Under the pieces are notes generated by a model that saw only the letters and a program-made list of their open reading frames with translations, was not told the origin of the DNA and did no database searches. Shown one piece after another: positions 51,311-62,558 of a stretch of 64,000 nt of DNA. The position numbers and the translations under genes were made by a program. The DNA comes from Nitzschia sp. pyKryTriq1 (taxonomy: Eukaryota; Bacillariophyta; Bacillariophyceae; Bacillariales; Bacillariaceae): the NCBI GenBank assembly GCA_956465555.1, contig OY101118.1, forward strand, positions 2,687,751-2,751,750. Reading direction: 5' to 3'. The first letter of the stretch is position 1. Each line of letters starts with the position of its first letter.

Positions 51311-53461
51311 ATGATGGAGATGGATCTTTCACTGAACTTTGTTGACGAGCCGCAAGAACCAGCAGCAGCAGTAGATAATAATCCTGCTCTAACCACCAAT
51401 GTTGCAGTGGCGGCGGTGGCACCCGAAGGAACCGGCGAGATTGCTGCTGCTGCTGCTGCTGCAACGGCAGTTCCGTTACCCGAATACCCAGCACTGCGGG
51501 TTGGCAACCATGGGCACAGCATGGAAGACATAAAGGTGCAGTGGCTTCGCTACAATCATGGCTGTGACCCAAGGAAAGACGCCATCGCCATGGTGTCTGA
51601 CGCGAAAAAGGGCATCTGGAAAAGCATTTGTGCCTGCGTCAAAGGTGTCAAAACTGTCAAGGACTGGAGCCAGAATGACATTTGCAAAGCTCACGTTTTT
51701 GTATCGAAATCGACCATCAAGTCGCTCGACTTGATCCATACGTGCACCGATGAACACACTGGACGAAAGCGCAACTACAATGCGAGCCAGCTGCACATGG
51801 CATCGCAAGAACTCTTGAAGACGATCCCCACGAGCAACAAACGAAGCAGACGCAGTGAAGCCGCGCAAGAGTACATGGAAGCCGCAGAGAAAGAAGGCTT
51901 TTCGGTGGGGAAAATGCAGGCCTATAAAGTTGTTATTCGACTTTCTCGTCAGCCTATTGAAGCGCAGATTGGTGAATTCTTCCTATTGTCTAGTTTGTTC
52001 AAGGCGTGGAAGCGGGCGGACCCAGATGGGAGCTACACGCTCGAAAAAGCTCCATGTTCGTGGAAACAACAACAGCCTCCCACGGAACAATTCCAGCGAT
52101 ACTATATTGCTCCGTCCACAAGCAAGCACGCGTGGAAAAATTCGCGGGTGCACTTTTTCATGAGTGATGCCAGCAATACTTCAAGTAGTTGGAGTTCCTT
52201 CCAAATGTCGCTCATGATGGCAGTGACTCTGGATGGAAATAACGAGGTCATAGTCTTGGCGCTGGCGCTATGCGATTCAGACAGTGAATTGAACTGGATC
52301 TGGTTCTTGCAAAATCTAATGCGCGATTTCAACAAAGTCAATGTATTTCTGTCGAGCTCGGAACATGTGACTGATGGCAACCACATTCCAAACCTTTTGG
52401 AGCTCATGAACGCAGCACCGAGTCGATGCATCAAAAGTCTGATAGTTTCCCTTGAAAAATCCTTGTCCATCGAATTAACCCCCAAGGAGAAAGAACTGAT
52501 CCGCCAGCTGGCCCACTCCACATCCGCTCAAGAGTATGATCGACAGATTCGTACCATCTCCCAGAACGACCCCGATGTAGCAGTGTATCTTGACAAGCGT
52601 AAGCAGCAGTTCGTGTCTCATTGGCTTTTGCAATCGTCTCAAGACCAACAACCGCAGTCGTTCGCTACAAACAAGCGACAACGATTTGGTGAGATTGGTA
52701 GCAAGGCCAGTGACCTGGTTCACTCACGGGTACAGGATATCATGGATCAACCGGTCGCATCCATGACTACATCGTTGCTGATGAAACTTTCGGAATTGAA
52801 TCTGCAACGAAAGCTTCGGGCTCAGCAAAGGTTGGAAAACGGGCATTTACTCTCCGCTCATGCCCAAGAAGTTTACACCACCATCTTGCAAGAATCGCAG
52901 ACCTGTCAAGTACAAGTCCTTGGTCAGGACGGAAATGTCTGGCGAGCGATTGTGTCGCAGCCAATGCTGCATCAGCAGCCTCAGGACGGGACCAACTCTA
53001 GTTTTGTGGTAACAGTCAACACGGGAACCTTTCAAGTGGAATGTACGTGCCGATACACCGAAGAAATGGGAATTCCTTGCACTCATGGCACCGCGCTGCT
53101 GCGGAATCAGAATTTGATATTAGGTGCCGATGCGCAATGGTTCCACCCTCGCTACCATGTAACGACATTGGTGCAAACGTACGACTGCGATCCACCAGAC
53201 TTCTCTGTCTTTGGAAAGGTCGCGGTGGACGAGTTGATCCCACCCGAGCACAATGCTACCCACAAACCAAAACGTCGAAAAACTAACAGCAGTACCCCCA
53301 CGACGGCAGGTCCGAGTAACCCGCACAAGTGTGCTGCCTGTGGAGAACTGGGCCATCATCCAAAGACGTGCCATCAACCGTCAACGAAATTCCGTTACAA
53401 TCAGTTTGCGGATAAAGCCATGGAATGGGCCAAGGACGCATTGTTGGACTTACAACTCTAG
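51311..53461 (+). CDS. Mutator-like (MULE/FAR1-type) transposase, possibly inactive or domesticated
   Basis: A 716-residue uninterrupted protein. Order: an Ala-rich N-terminus with an AAAAAAA run, a zinc-binding-like segment (WKSICACVKGVKTVKDWS with later HTCTDEH) as in MULE N-terminal domains, then the transposase core at about 275-345 (MMAVTLDGNNEVIVLALALC, then ELNWIWFLQNLM). At about 578 is a SWIM zinc finger, CTCRYTEEMGIPCTHG (CxC...CxH), and at about 672 a zinc knuckle, CAACGELGHHPKTC (CX2CX4HX4C). In active MULEs the core ends with a Ser-Asp motif after the FLQNL helix; here VFLSSSEHVTDG stands in its place, so the second catalytic Asp seems missing. The C-terminal zinc modules are intact. 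Either a dying transposase or a DNA-binding protein of transposon origin. Confidence 0.85.
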   Translation: MMEMDLSLNFVDEPQEPAAAVDNNPALTTNVAVAAVAPEGTGEIAAAAAAATAVPLPEYPALRVGNHGHSMEDIKVQWLRYNHGCDPRKDAIAMVSDAKKGIWKSICACVKGVKTVKDWSQNDICKAHVFVSKSTIKSLDLIHTCTDEHTGRKRNYNASQLHMASQELLKTIPTSNKRSRRSEAAQEYMEAAEKEGFSVGKMQAYKVVIRLSRQPIEAQIGEFFLLSSLFKAWKRADPDGSYTLEKAPCSWKQQQPPTEQFQRYYIAPSTSKHAWKNSRVHFFMSDASNTSSSWSSFQMSLMMAVTLDGNNEVIVLALALCDSDSELNWIWFLQNLMRDFNKVNVFLSSSEHVTDGNHIPNLLELMNAAPSRCIKSLIVSLEKSLSIELTPKEKELIRQLAHSTSAQEYDRQIRTISQNDPDVAVYLDKRKQQFVSHWLLQSSQDQQPQSFATNKRQRFGEIGSKASDLVHSRVQDIMDQPVASMTTSLLMKLSELNLQRKLRAQQRLENGHLLSAHAQEVYTTILQESQTCQVQVLGQDGNVWRAIVSQPMLHQQPQDGTNSSFVVTVNTGTFQVECTCRYTEEMGIPCTHGTALLRNQNLILGADAQWFHPRYHVTTLVQTYDCDPPDFSVFGKVAVDELIPPEHNATHKPKRRKTNSSTPTTAGPSNPHKCAACGELGHHPKTCHQPSTKFRYNQFADKAMEWAKDALLDLQL

Positions 53462-54096
53462 AGTAGGTAGTAAGTACCTCGTAGCTCCTAGTACCATAAA
53501 AGACTTTCATGTAATCTACTCGTATTTACGAGTGCGGTAGCAGACATCAGCCAACATCGATCATCGGAGCACGAAATGCTACTTTTCCTGGAATTGAAAT
53601 GATAAACATGTCAGTGGCAGTCAGCACGTTTGAAAAGAGATGTCGATGTGCTGGTGTGGGGCGGGGCAATTATGCACGATGACGTCTCCTCGTTCGTACC
53701 TGGTTCGGTTCTGTCGGCAGCAGTGTGATTCTTCGAATCTGATTCGGATTTTGACGTTATGTATTGCTTAATGACAAGGTCTGACGTACTTCGATTCATT
53801 TAAAGCAAATATTCGTCTTTATATGCAATGGATTTATTGCATTTAACGAACTCCACTAAACGTTCCCACAATTCTGGTTAAAATACTAAAAAAAGCGTAT
53901 CACTTCGTGTGTTGTGTGATGCGTGCCTGCTTCTCCTATTTCTTCCACCTCACCTCACATTCAACATTCAACAATCAACACCCACACGGCTGAAATATTT
54001 CAAACATTCCAACAAATTCTTTGACATTGACACAATAAAACATTCTAACATCGGCATAAAGAAACGGTATCATTTAGTCAAAGACGAATCTCGACG
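53462..54096. other. Intergenic, nothing seen
   Basis: A spacer after the transposase. No gene and no terminal inverted repeat matching the region before 51311 is obvious. A short A/T-rich stretch precedes the next start. Confidence 0.45.
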
Positions 54097-54867
54097 ATGA
54101 ACAGGTTTGCCATCGAATTGAACAATAAGGCAGTGGAGGAACTTCGAGATGGCAGTCTGTGCAAATCCTTAGAGACGATTTCTCTGGCATGTCGTATAAT
54201 TTCGGAGCAAAGCCACGAGCACACAAACGTGGACCCTGGCAAATACAAGTTCCATTGGACCGATTGCAATCAGCAAGCACTCGACACGCGCTCGGATAGA
54301 GCCAACTCCCCAAACGAGCCATTCCTATATCTCTATTTCCTAATGATATCGGCCCCGGAGGGAAACGATCAGACAAAGAACGACCGATTTTGTCCTTGTG
54401 GGTTTGCCTGGGCAATATGGTACAAGTGAGTGTTATTCCGTTCTCGAAAGAACTCTACCGATTTGGGCAACATTTTCTGACTCCTCACAATGTGCGGTTT
54501 TGCACTTGTTTTGCACTATAGTATGGCTCTAATTTACACAATTGCTGGTCTGGTTACTGGTGAAAAAGGCCACATTTTCCTTCACTGTGCTGGTTCCTAT
54601 CTCGGTCATGTAAAACTCCGGACTGAAGCCCCCGCTGATGCCCAGCAGCCCTCCAAGGATTGGTGCCGACTTCAGATTGCTGTTCTCAACAATCAAGTCT
54701 GCATTTCCAAAGAACTATGTTTACATAGTGAGGCCAAAGGCCAACTTTTTGAGATGAGGCAAAGATTGAGCACCGCCTCCAAGGTGATGGATATGAGCCT
54801 ACTGGAAGAATTTGCATTGAATTTTCAATGTCTACTGAGGACCGGCGATTTAGCTTCGGCGGCTTAG
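54097..54867 (+). CDS. TPR-like protein of an unnamed family, paralogue 2
   Basis: Two exons (54097-54425, 54522-54867) give 224 residues. The junction restores WAIWYNMALIYTIAGL. Landmarks match the protein at 23091-23825 in order: ELNNKAVEELRDGSLCKSLE, YKFHWTDC, FLYLYFLMISAPEG, GFAWAIWYNMALIYTIAGL, GEKGHIFLHCAGSYLGHVK, QPSKDWCRLQIAVLNNQ, and a C-terminal EEFALNFQCLL. The intron is absent from paralogue 1, which may suggest that copy passed through an RNA intermediate or lost the intron. Function unknown; a helical protein-binding fold is likely. Confidence 0.75.
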
Positions 54868-55786
54868 AATCAATCGATTGCCAGGTACTTGAATATTTCT
54901 GCCCATAGCATGCCGGCTTGGAATCGATCGCTACTTGTATATTTCTGCTAGCATAACAGCAGCTGTATAAACACTTTTTGCGGATATGGTAGCATTGTGC
55001 TCAATGATAGTACCTGGTACTATATCCTGTGTTCGAACTGTACCGGTAGTGAAATTTTATTTTATTTTTCGCATCGTCGACGAGCACCACACCACATGGA
55101 CCAGGAGTTCTCTTCTCTGCTATAAACTACTAGAGAGCAGAGGACGAGAGCGAGTAGTCTAAGTAGAAGTTTTTTATCATATGAGAGTGCGAGTCGTCGT
55201 CGTCGTAGGTACGAGTATACTAGCTAGTAGTCGCTTGCATCTTTTGTAGTGATAGTGAAATAGTACCGGTACCGGTGCAGTACCGGTACATGTACAGTAC
55301 CGTGGTACTCATACCGGTGATCGGAGAGGAGGAGGAGGAGGAGCGAGCAGAGCAGACAATGGCGACTCATTCGATTGAATGTTGTTCCTTGTGAAATGAA
55401 TTACAGTCCCTAAGTTTCAAAGGTCGATGATGATGATGATGATTCTTCTTCTTCTTCAGATCTGTTGGTCCACGCGCGCAGCACAACGCCCCTCGCGCGC
55501 GCATCCTCTCCTCGTTGAGATCGTCTGCCACTGTACCGTACGTACTGTACCGTGTACAAGTTCTGTGCGCTGTAGCTTTACAGTACGGTGCGGTACAGCT
55601 ATCGGTACCGTACCACTACCGGCTAGCGCCGCCCGCTGGAGACACACAGCCGAAGGAAGCGTTGTTGGTTGTTGTTGTGACCGCACCGCCGACCGCCATC
55701 ATCTTTCTCGGTGCCTTGTTGTTTATATCCCGTTGCAACAGTCTTTTACTACCTGGATCGACTCTTGCACTGAACCCGAATCAACC
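54868..55786. other. Spacer with strong GTACC islands
   Basis: GTACC islands lie at about 55262-55322 and 55536-55620. A GAT repeat (55427-55443) and a TTC repeat follow. The region forms the 5' flank of the coatomer gene. No gene seen. Confidence 0.55.
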
Positions 55787-58700
55787 ATGGCGGCGCCCAC
55801 AAATAGTATCGAATCATATTGCACCTTCACATTGGCCTCCGATGTCACCGCAGGTGGCTTGCCCTCCGAACAGGACATTGCCAAAGACTTGGAATCGTCG
55901 GATAACAACGTACGTGTCGCGCCGTAGGATTCTCTGTAGAAAATGTAGTCATCCCAGTCGAGACGAAGCCAATGACCCAACCGAAATCATTGCCTAATGT
56001 TGATCGACTGGCTTTCTTGGTGTGATGGAACTCCCTCTCAACACTTTGCTTGCTTCCTTCCTTCCTTGACCATTGTAATGATCATATAGGTCAAGAAGCA
56101 TGCCTTGAAGGCCGCCATCATGGCGATGCTCGGTGGAGAGGCGATGCCTCGAATCTTAATGCAGGTGATCCGTTTTTGCATCAACTCGGACGACAAGCAA
56201 CTCAAGAAACTCTGCATGTTGTACTGGGAAGTGGTGCCCAAGTACCAGCCCCTGACCAGCGAAGAGCTTTTGGCTCAGGCGTCCGGTCAACCAGTCGCCC
56301 GCAAGCTCCTCCCAGAGATGATTTTGGTGTGCAACGCATTGATGAACGATTTGAATCACCCAAATGAATACGTTCGCGGCAGCATGTTGCGATTCCTCTG
56401 CAAAGTCAAGGACGAAGAGATCCTGGGACCCTTGATTCCTTCTATCAAAGCTTGTTTGACTCATAGACACTCCTATGTGCGCAAAAATGCGGCTCTGGCC
56501 GTCTTTCATGCGCATAAGTTGCATGGCGATCATTTGTTGCCCGATGGCCCTGAACTCATGGCGCAATTCATTGCTTCCGAAACAGACATGGCGGCTCGAC
56601 GCAATGCCTTCTTGATGCTCTTTAAGGAAGCCGAGCCGCTCGCCTTTGAGTTTCTGGGACAACACATGCAGGAGGGTATTTCCAAATTCGGTGATGGATT
56701 TAGTCTTCTCGTTTTGGAGCTTACCCGTTTGGTTTGCCGCAAGGATCCCTCACAGAAGTCGCGCTTTGTCCGCGTCCTTTTTTCTCTTTTGGGAAGCAAC
56801 TCCGCAGCTGTCAGCTACGAAGCCGCGTGGACTCTTGTGAGCTTGTCGAGTGCTCCCACAGCTGTCCGAGCGGCCGCTCTTACGTACACCAATCTTTTGA
56901 ATGGGCAGAATGACAACAACATCCAACTCATTGTTCTGGAACGCCTCGAAGGCTTGCAAAAGAATCATCCCAAGATTGTACAAGAGTTACTTATGGATAT
57001 CATGCGTGCTTTATCCAGTCCTAACCCCGATATTTGCCAAAAGGTGCTGGAAATTACCATGGACTGCGTTACGGCTCGCAACGTTCACTCGGTTGTCACC
57101 ACTCTTAAACGTGAGCTGCAAAAGGCACTTGCGGAAGACTCCGAAAAGAGCGTTGCAGTCCGCCATATGCTTGTGGAAGCCATTCAGGAATGCGCCAAGA
57201 AGTTCCCTCAGGTCGCAGAGTCGGTCGTGGGTCTGTTGATGGAACTTCTTACCACGTCGGACCGCACTTCCCTACAGGTCGCTATGTTTGTACGAGCGAT
57301 TGTGCAAGAACACCCTTCTCTCAGAGCTACCCTTGTTCCCAAACTTTTGGACTCCTTGTGCGATATTATTTCGCCCCCTGTCATGTGTGTCGCATTGTGG
57401 ATTTTGGGTGAATACACCACCCCCGAGGACTCCGCGGACACCTTTGATGAAATTGTGAAGGAGGTGGGCGCGACCCCTTTTGTTGTTGCCGAGGACACGA
57501 AGAAATCAGAATCAAGTGAAGGCGAAACGCCCAAGATTGTTACAAAAAATGTTGTCTTGGCCGATGGTACCTACGCGACACAAAGCTCGTATTCATCAGC
57601 CAAGCCCGTCGCGGCAACAGATAAGACTCCTAAGCTTCGAAAGATGATTGTACACCAAGGAGATATCTTCGTGGCGGAGACCTTGGCATCCAGTTTGACC
57701 AAGCTCCTTTTGTTGACACCCACGCCCGATAAGAAGCGGGTGGCCAAGACCGTATTGATCCTTTGTGCCATCACCAAGCTAGCCGAAAGCGGATCTACCC
57801 CTAGTGTGGCCCAACGATCCAGCCTTTCCGATTGCCAAGAACGTTGCTCCATGTGTTGCCGTATCCTTTTGGACCCAAAGACAAGAGAGTTGCTTCAACC
57901 TATTTTGTTGACCGATGGAAAGAAGCAACTTTCCGCGTACTTGAAGAAACTAGCCGAATCTCAACCCAAAAAGAAGAAGGCGGAAGATAATGTTCCCACC
58001 ACTCAGGCGGATGACATGATTCATTTCCGTCAGCTCAAGAGCATGACTGTCAGCGCAGGTGACGTCGTGGATTTGGATGATGGTGCCGATTTGGCCCGGG
58101 CCACTGGATACAACAAATCCAACTCCTTGTGGGACCAAGAATCTTCTCACTGCTATCCTTTGAGTGGTTTTGCGGATCCCGTCTACGCGGAAGCACTGGT
58201 CACTGTGCACGACTATGATATTGTATTGGAGATTTTGGTGATCAATCGTACGCCCAACACACTGGCTGACTTGTCGGTCGAGTTGTCGACCATGGGAGAT
58301 ATGAAGATCGTTGAGCGTCCTCAAGCTCATACGATTGGGCCCTTGGATCAGACTACAATCCGTGCGTCTATCAAGGTGTCGAGCACGGAAACTGGACACA
58401 TCTTTGGAACCATCGTGTACACCGACATGTCGACCCAAGAACAGAAGTTGATTCATTTGAATGACATTCACATGGATATTATGGACTACATTCGACCTGC
58501 CTCCTGCAGTGACGAGCTCTTCCGTGGAATGTGGGCTGAATTCGAATGGGAGAACAAGGTTGCGATTGCTACCAGCATCACCTCTCTTAACGAATTCTTG
58601 GAACACATCGTTACTTCTACCAAGATGAAGTGCTTGACTGACAAACCCATCAAGGGAGACGCCTCCACTTTCTTGGCTGCGAATCTGTATGCCCGAAGGT

Positions 58701-59112
58701 AAGATTTTTTATGTGTTGACTGATGATAGTTCCCGGTATCGTGTTGGATGCCTGGTATGATGACTGCCTTTGTGTCTGTTAATACCGGGAGAAATCATGC
58801 CCGAGGGAGAACGCCGTCAAGGCGTTTCTTTTCCTTTTCGATTCACTTTTACATTTATCAAGAGATGGCTTGGTGACTTTCTTTTGATTGAAGATAATTG
58901 ATACATTCTTTGTGACTCACGCCGCGTGCATTTTTGCCCTTTACAGTGTCTTTGGAGAGGATGCTCTGGTCAACGTGTCGGTTGAAAAGAAAGATGACAA
59001 CGACGGCAAGCTTGCAGGTTATATTCGCATCCGATCAAAAACTCAAGGCATTGCTTTGAGTTTGGGTGATCGTATCACTTCGGTTCAAAGGGGATTGCCC
59101 GAGAAGCAATAA
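55787..59112 (+). CDS. COPB1: Coatomer subunit beta
   Basis: Three exons (55787-55909, 56090-58698, 58947-59112) give 965 residues, close to the 953 of human beta-COP. The N-terminus is [20 protein letters not shown], followed by the adaptin-like HEAT solenoid: [40 protein letters not shown]. The C-terminal appendage is complete: [40 protein letters not shown], then [20 protein letters not shown] across the last junction and [10 protein letters not shown]-type [18 protein letters not shown] at the end. It is a core subunit of COPI, the coat for retrograde Golgi-to-ER and intra-Golgi vesicles. Splice phases are consistent and conserved sequence runs through both junctions. Confidence 0.97.
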
Positions 59113-59255
59113 TTCTACGGTGTTTGGAAATACCATCATCATAAACTCAAATTTACTACTAGAACTCGAATACAAGAGCAGTCGCATCTACTATCACATA
59201 GTATTGAACTTAACTTTGCCCGCTAGCTGTCTGCTACCGGTACTACGAACCGTAT

Positions 59256-60314
59256 TTACAAATGGAACCGACGACGTGTGGTATCCATCTCCTTTCGTTT
59301 GTGGATCCATTCGTATTCGCCGAATTGTGTGTCGAACGTCCCCTCTTGCATCCAGCGAAGCTTTAGAGTGAATCGAGGACCAAGCTCTTGTAGCCGAGCT
59401 TTTACTTTGTCTTTCACCCCCAACGGCTTTTCGGGTTCCGTCTTTTCTTCCACACCTTTCTTCTTGGTCGGCTTTTGCTTCTTTTCTTCAAAAATATACC
59501 GATGATGCCGGACGAAAATATAGTCACGTTGATTGTGAAACGTGGCAACTTGACGACCCTGGAACTCGGCATCATGAGGAAACAAGCTACCCAACAATCG
59601 CCCTACCCGATGACCTAAACGAGTACCAAACCCGTGCAGATTCAGCTCAGGGATGTGCCGCGTCGAGGCACCGTGATTGGGAATGTTCTGGGACGTCACT
59701 ACGTTGGATACTTTAAAGAAAGCAGTAGGTCCAGCGAGCCCGTCCTTCCCTCCCACATGTGAAATTGTCATTCCATTGCAATGCTTGGCATTTTCACCTA
59801 GGACCATCACGTGGGTAAAGTCTCGATTTGCGGCAAATTGGCAAATTTCTTTCAACGAAAACTGCTTTCGCGGATAAAAATGAAGGGCTGGAATCAACCT
59901 TTGCAAATCAGCAATGAAGAAAAAGAGCCTTTGCGAAGGCCGAGGTCTGGTTGTCACCAGTACTTTGGGTGGAGTTTCCGAGTGGAAGTACCGAGCAAAC
60001 TCATCTTCGGCTTCGTCGGCTGTTACTTCTGGATCAAAAAGTACCAGAGTTGGTTCCACTTCTCGAGTGTTGTCAAGTGTTTTCGGAGTAGCTTTCTTAG
60101 CGGCTTCCTCTCCCAGAGCTTCTGCTTCTTTTTCTCGTTGGACTCGGCGATCCTTCTTTTCTTGTCGTTTGCTTTCAAGATATTTTCCGTACATTTCGCT
60201 TCGTTTGAGACGATTCGCAATGTGACCAGGATTTCGCTTAATGGGCGCTGCCTTCTTGGCCGTGTTGATGGGCTTCTTGCCCTTTAACGAGGCATCCGGT
60301 TTCTTTTTCACCAT
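59256..60314 (-). CDS. RPF1: Ribosome production factor 1 (Brix domain)
   Basis: A 352-residue single-exon protein, convergent with the coatomer gene (143 bp). A basic coiled N-terminus (NRLKRSEMYGKYLESKRQEK) leads to TPKTLDNTREVEPTLV and DEAEDEFARYFHSETPPKVL, which mark the RPF1 branch. The Brix domain (about 115-310) includes LVTTRPRPSQRLFFFIADLQ, GLAGPTAFFKVSNVV, LNLHGFGTRLGHRVGRLLGS and GRQVATFHNQRDYIFVRHHR. It ends with the RNA-binding GPRFTLKLRWMQEG and GEYEWIHKRKEMDTTRRRFH. RPF1 is a nucleolar factor for 60S subunit assembly, needed for 27S pre-rRNA processing. Confidence 0.96.
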   Translation of the reverse strand: MVKKKPDASLKGKKPINTAKKAAPIKRNPGHIANRLKRSEMYGKYLESKRQEKKDRRVQREKEAEALGEEAAKKATPKTLDNTREVEPTLVLFDPEVTADEAEDEFARYFHSETPPKVLVTTRPRPSQRLFFFIADLQRLIPALHFYPRKQFSLKEICQFAANRDFTHVMVLGENAKHCNGMTISHVGGKDGLAGPTAFFKVSNVVTSQNIPNHGASTRHIPELNLHGFGTRLGHRVGRLLGSLFPHDAEFQGRQVATFHNQRDYIFVRHHRYIFEEKKQKPTKKKGVEEKTEPEKPLGVKDKVKARLQELGPRFTLKLRWMQEGTFDTQFGEYEWIHKRKEMDTTRRRFHL

Positions 60315-61095
60315 TTTAAATCAGACTTGGAAGTTTTATGCGTCTCCGTGTAACGTTTGCTCGTGAGGGCAAGTTGTTCTGTAGCAATAATCCTTGATGG
60401 ATAGAAATAAATGGGAAAAGAATAAAAGGCAATTCCAATGGGAGCTGTGTCGATTTTTGGATTTTGGTTGGTGAGTGGTGAGCGGTGGTGGGGATGGAAA
60501 CGGGGACAGTAGACAAGTACCGTTACCGTACCGGTACCACAGGTTACAGGGGGTGGCACCGGTACAAGGTACCAGTACCAGTACTGTACCAGTGCGCCCC
60601 CCCCAGCCGCCGAAATTGGCGAGCTGTTGGAGGACAGACGTCCTCTCCCGCCAGAAATGACGACTCGCTCGATCAACGTCAGGCAAACTTCAAGGGCATC
60701 GCTCGGGGATTTGGATTCTTATGACGAAAGAAGAGAGGAGTCGTCCACTGATGCCCACCGCAGAGCGCAACGCGGCCAAATGTGATGTGTAAGAGAAGCT
60801 CCTGTTGCAGCCAGTAGTGCATGTGTGTAGACTGACTGATTTCTACTCTTCGGCGGCTGCTTCTCTCCTCTTGTTGGGATTGGGTGCAAAAGAATGAATG
60901 GTGCGAAACAAGGGGACGCCCAAGATTTCATTTCTACAACGTAAAATAGAAGGGTATGCATGTTCTCGTGTCGGCACTAGAAAGGTTTCGCTAAAGTACA
61001 TCACCTTTAGTCCTACTCACTTGGGCAAGCGGGTGAGCCGTTCTCTATCAATGCGGTCGAGCGTCGGTATACATAGTAGTCAAAAGTAACGGAAT
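60315..61095. other. Spacer with GTACC island
   Basis: A GTACC island lies at about 60517-60592, next to a short C run. The rest has no supported gene. It lies between the RPF1 start and the antenna gene stop. Confidence 0.55.
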
Positions 61096-61886
61096 TTATG
61101 GGGGTCCGTATCCGATCAAGTTGCCAGAGGCGACTTGTTCTGCCAAAGTTTGTCCGGTGACGGCTTCTCCGACCAAAGCTCCCATGATACCCATCATAGC
61201 AGCACGTCCTTGGTTGAGTTCCATATCAAGCTTGTACTTCAATTCATCACCCTCCAAGAAGTTGGGAACGAAGGGGCGTCCGTATCCGGTTCCGTAGTTT
61301 CCAGAGTAGTTGGAAGCAGGCCAGATAGCCAACTCACAAACACCGCAGAAGAAGAAGATTTGGGTGATTCCGGCAAGAGGAACGGAGAAAAGACCCATCA
61401 TACCATCAGGGATGTCCGAGAAGCGGATGCCCATTTCCTTGGAAAGATATCCAGGGAATTCAATTCCGGCGTTGTGGAACAACATACCGACAACGGCAGC
61501 CATGGCAACACGTCCGTGCTTGCGTTCGACGGCCCGTCGGCGCTCGAAGTTAGCATGGAAAGTGGCAAATCCGCTAGCGGGGTCCTTGGCAGGGTCCAAC
61601 CATCCCAAAGGATCATACAAGCCCAAAGGAGCAGTGACACCGAGGGAAGGGTCCAGGGGGTCAATGCGTGCGCTCAAGGCCGAAGAGCTTCCCTGCAAAT
61701 TGAGAGGAAACGGAGAGCGATCGTTAGTGGAAAGAATTCGGTATCGAGCTGCAGATTGCCTCTCAGAAACAAATCACTCGTTGGAATTTCGCCAACAACA
61801 GACGATGATCGACTTACGGAAGAAGTCTTGGCAGGAGCAAAGGCAGCGGCAGAACCGAAAAGGGTAAGGGCGGTAAGAAGCTTCAT
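61096..61886 (-). CDS. Fucoxanthin-chlorophyll a/c-binding protein (LHC superfamily)
   Basis: Two exons (61818-61886, 61096-61692) give 221 residues. Exon 1 encodes MKLLTALTLFGSAAAFAPAK, an ER-type signal followed by the AAAFAP motif, the bipartite presequence that takes proteins into stramenopile complex plastids with cleavage before Phe. The mature protein begins near GLYDPLGWLDPAKDP. Helix 1 carries FERRRAVERKHGRVAMAAVVGML and helix 3 carries ELKYKLDMELNQGRAAMMGIMG (each about 22 residues, shown here by key ends): E-x-x-H/N-x-R pairs bind chlorophyll and brace the helices. Helix 2 is the hydrophobic GITQIFFFCGVCELAIW. Length is standard for Lhcf/Lhcr proteins. It harvests light for photosystems in the thylakoid. 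Subclass not assigned. Confidence 0.95.
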
Positions 61887-62558
61887 CTTGATCGAGACTA
61901 TCCGAAATATGATGTTTGGAGTTAGCAAGCAGCGATGCTTCAACTTCAGTACTCGGCCTCCGTACAAAGAGAGTGACGATGGCCCGGACAAAGATTTGCC
62001 TCAACTGCCGAGCGAGCACACGCAACAATCCTAATCCCCCCGCGGGATGTTTCGCGTGTTGCCGCTTGCCGCCTTCCCGGGAATTTTTCAAGAATGGAAT
62101 GAGGAATTCAAATCGTCGAAAATTCCAAAACAAGAAGAGGGGCATGGCGGCCTGCGCGATTGGAGAACGCGCGCAAGAAATAAGGGCTTCCGATTTTTTT
62201 CTGACACAAAGATCATACCGGTACATACAGTAAGTAAATACTTGTACTACGGTACCAGGTACCAGTACCAGTACCTGGTACAATATCGCGAACTCTTCAC
62301 GATTGGAGGCGGTGTCTTCAAAGGATACGAACCCCCCCATCAACACAGCACGATAGTTGAAAGCAGATGATGATGATGTCGATCAAATCATCCGTGTGTG
62401 TGCCTTTACCGGATCTTCCCTTTGCATGTACTTCCAACGCCCCCCGAAGATGCCGGTCCCTTCAGGTTAGTTCTCACAATTCACCACAATATCAATTTAT
62501 GTTTACCCTTTTCTCTAGTAACAGCAGCATCGTCCGAAATCAGCAAAGCAACAACAAA
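61887..62558. other. Divergent promoter region with GTACC island
   Basis: Shared upstream space of the antenna gene (minus) and the secreted Cys-rich gene (plus). A GTACC island sits at about 62218-62283. No gene seen. Confidence 0.55.

Noticed and set aside
57950-58606. 218-codon frame antisense to coatomer beta (also 56156-56665)
   Set aside because: Shadow frames of a highly conserved gene; no independent evidence.
61135-62034. 299-codon plus-strand frame antisense to the antenna gene
   Set aside because: Shadow of the conserved fucoxanthin-chlorophyll protein on the other strand.
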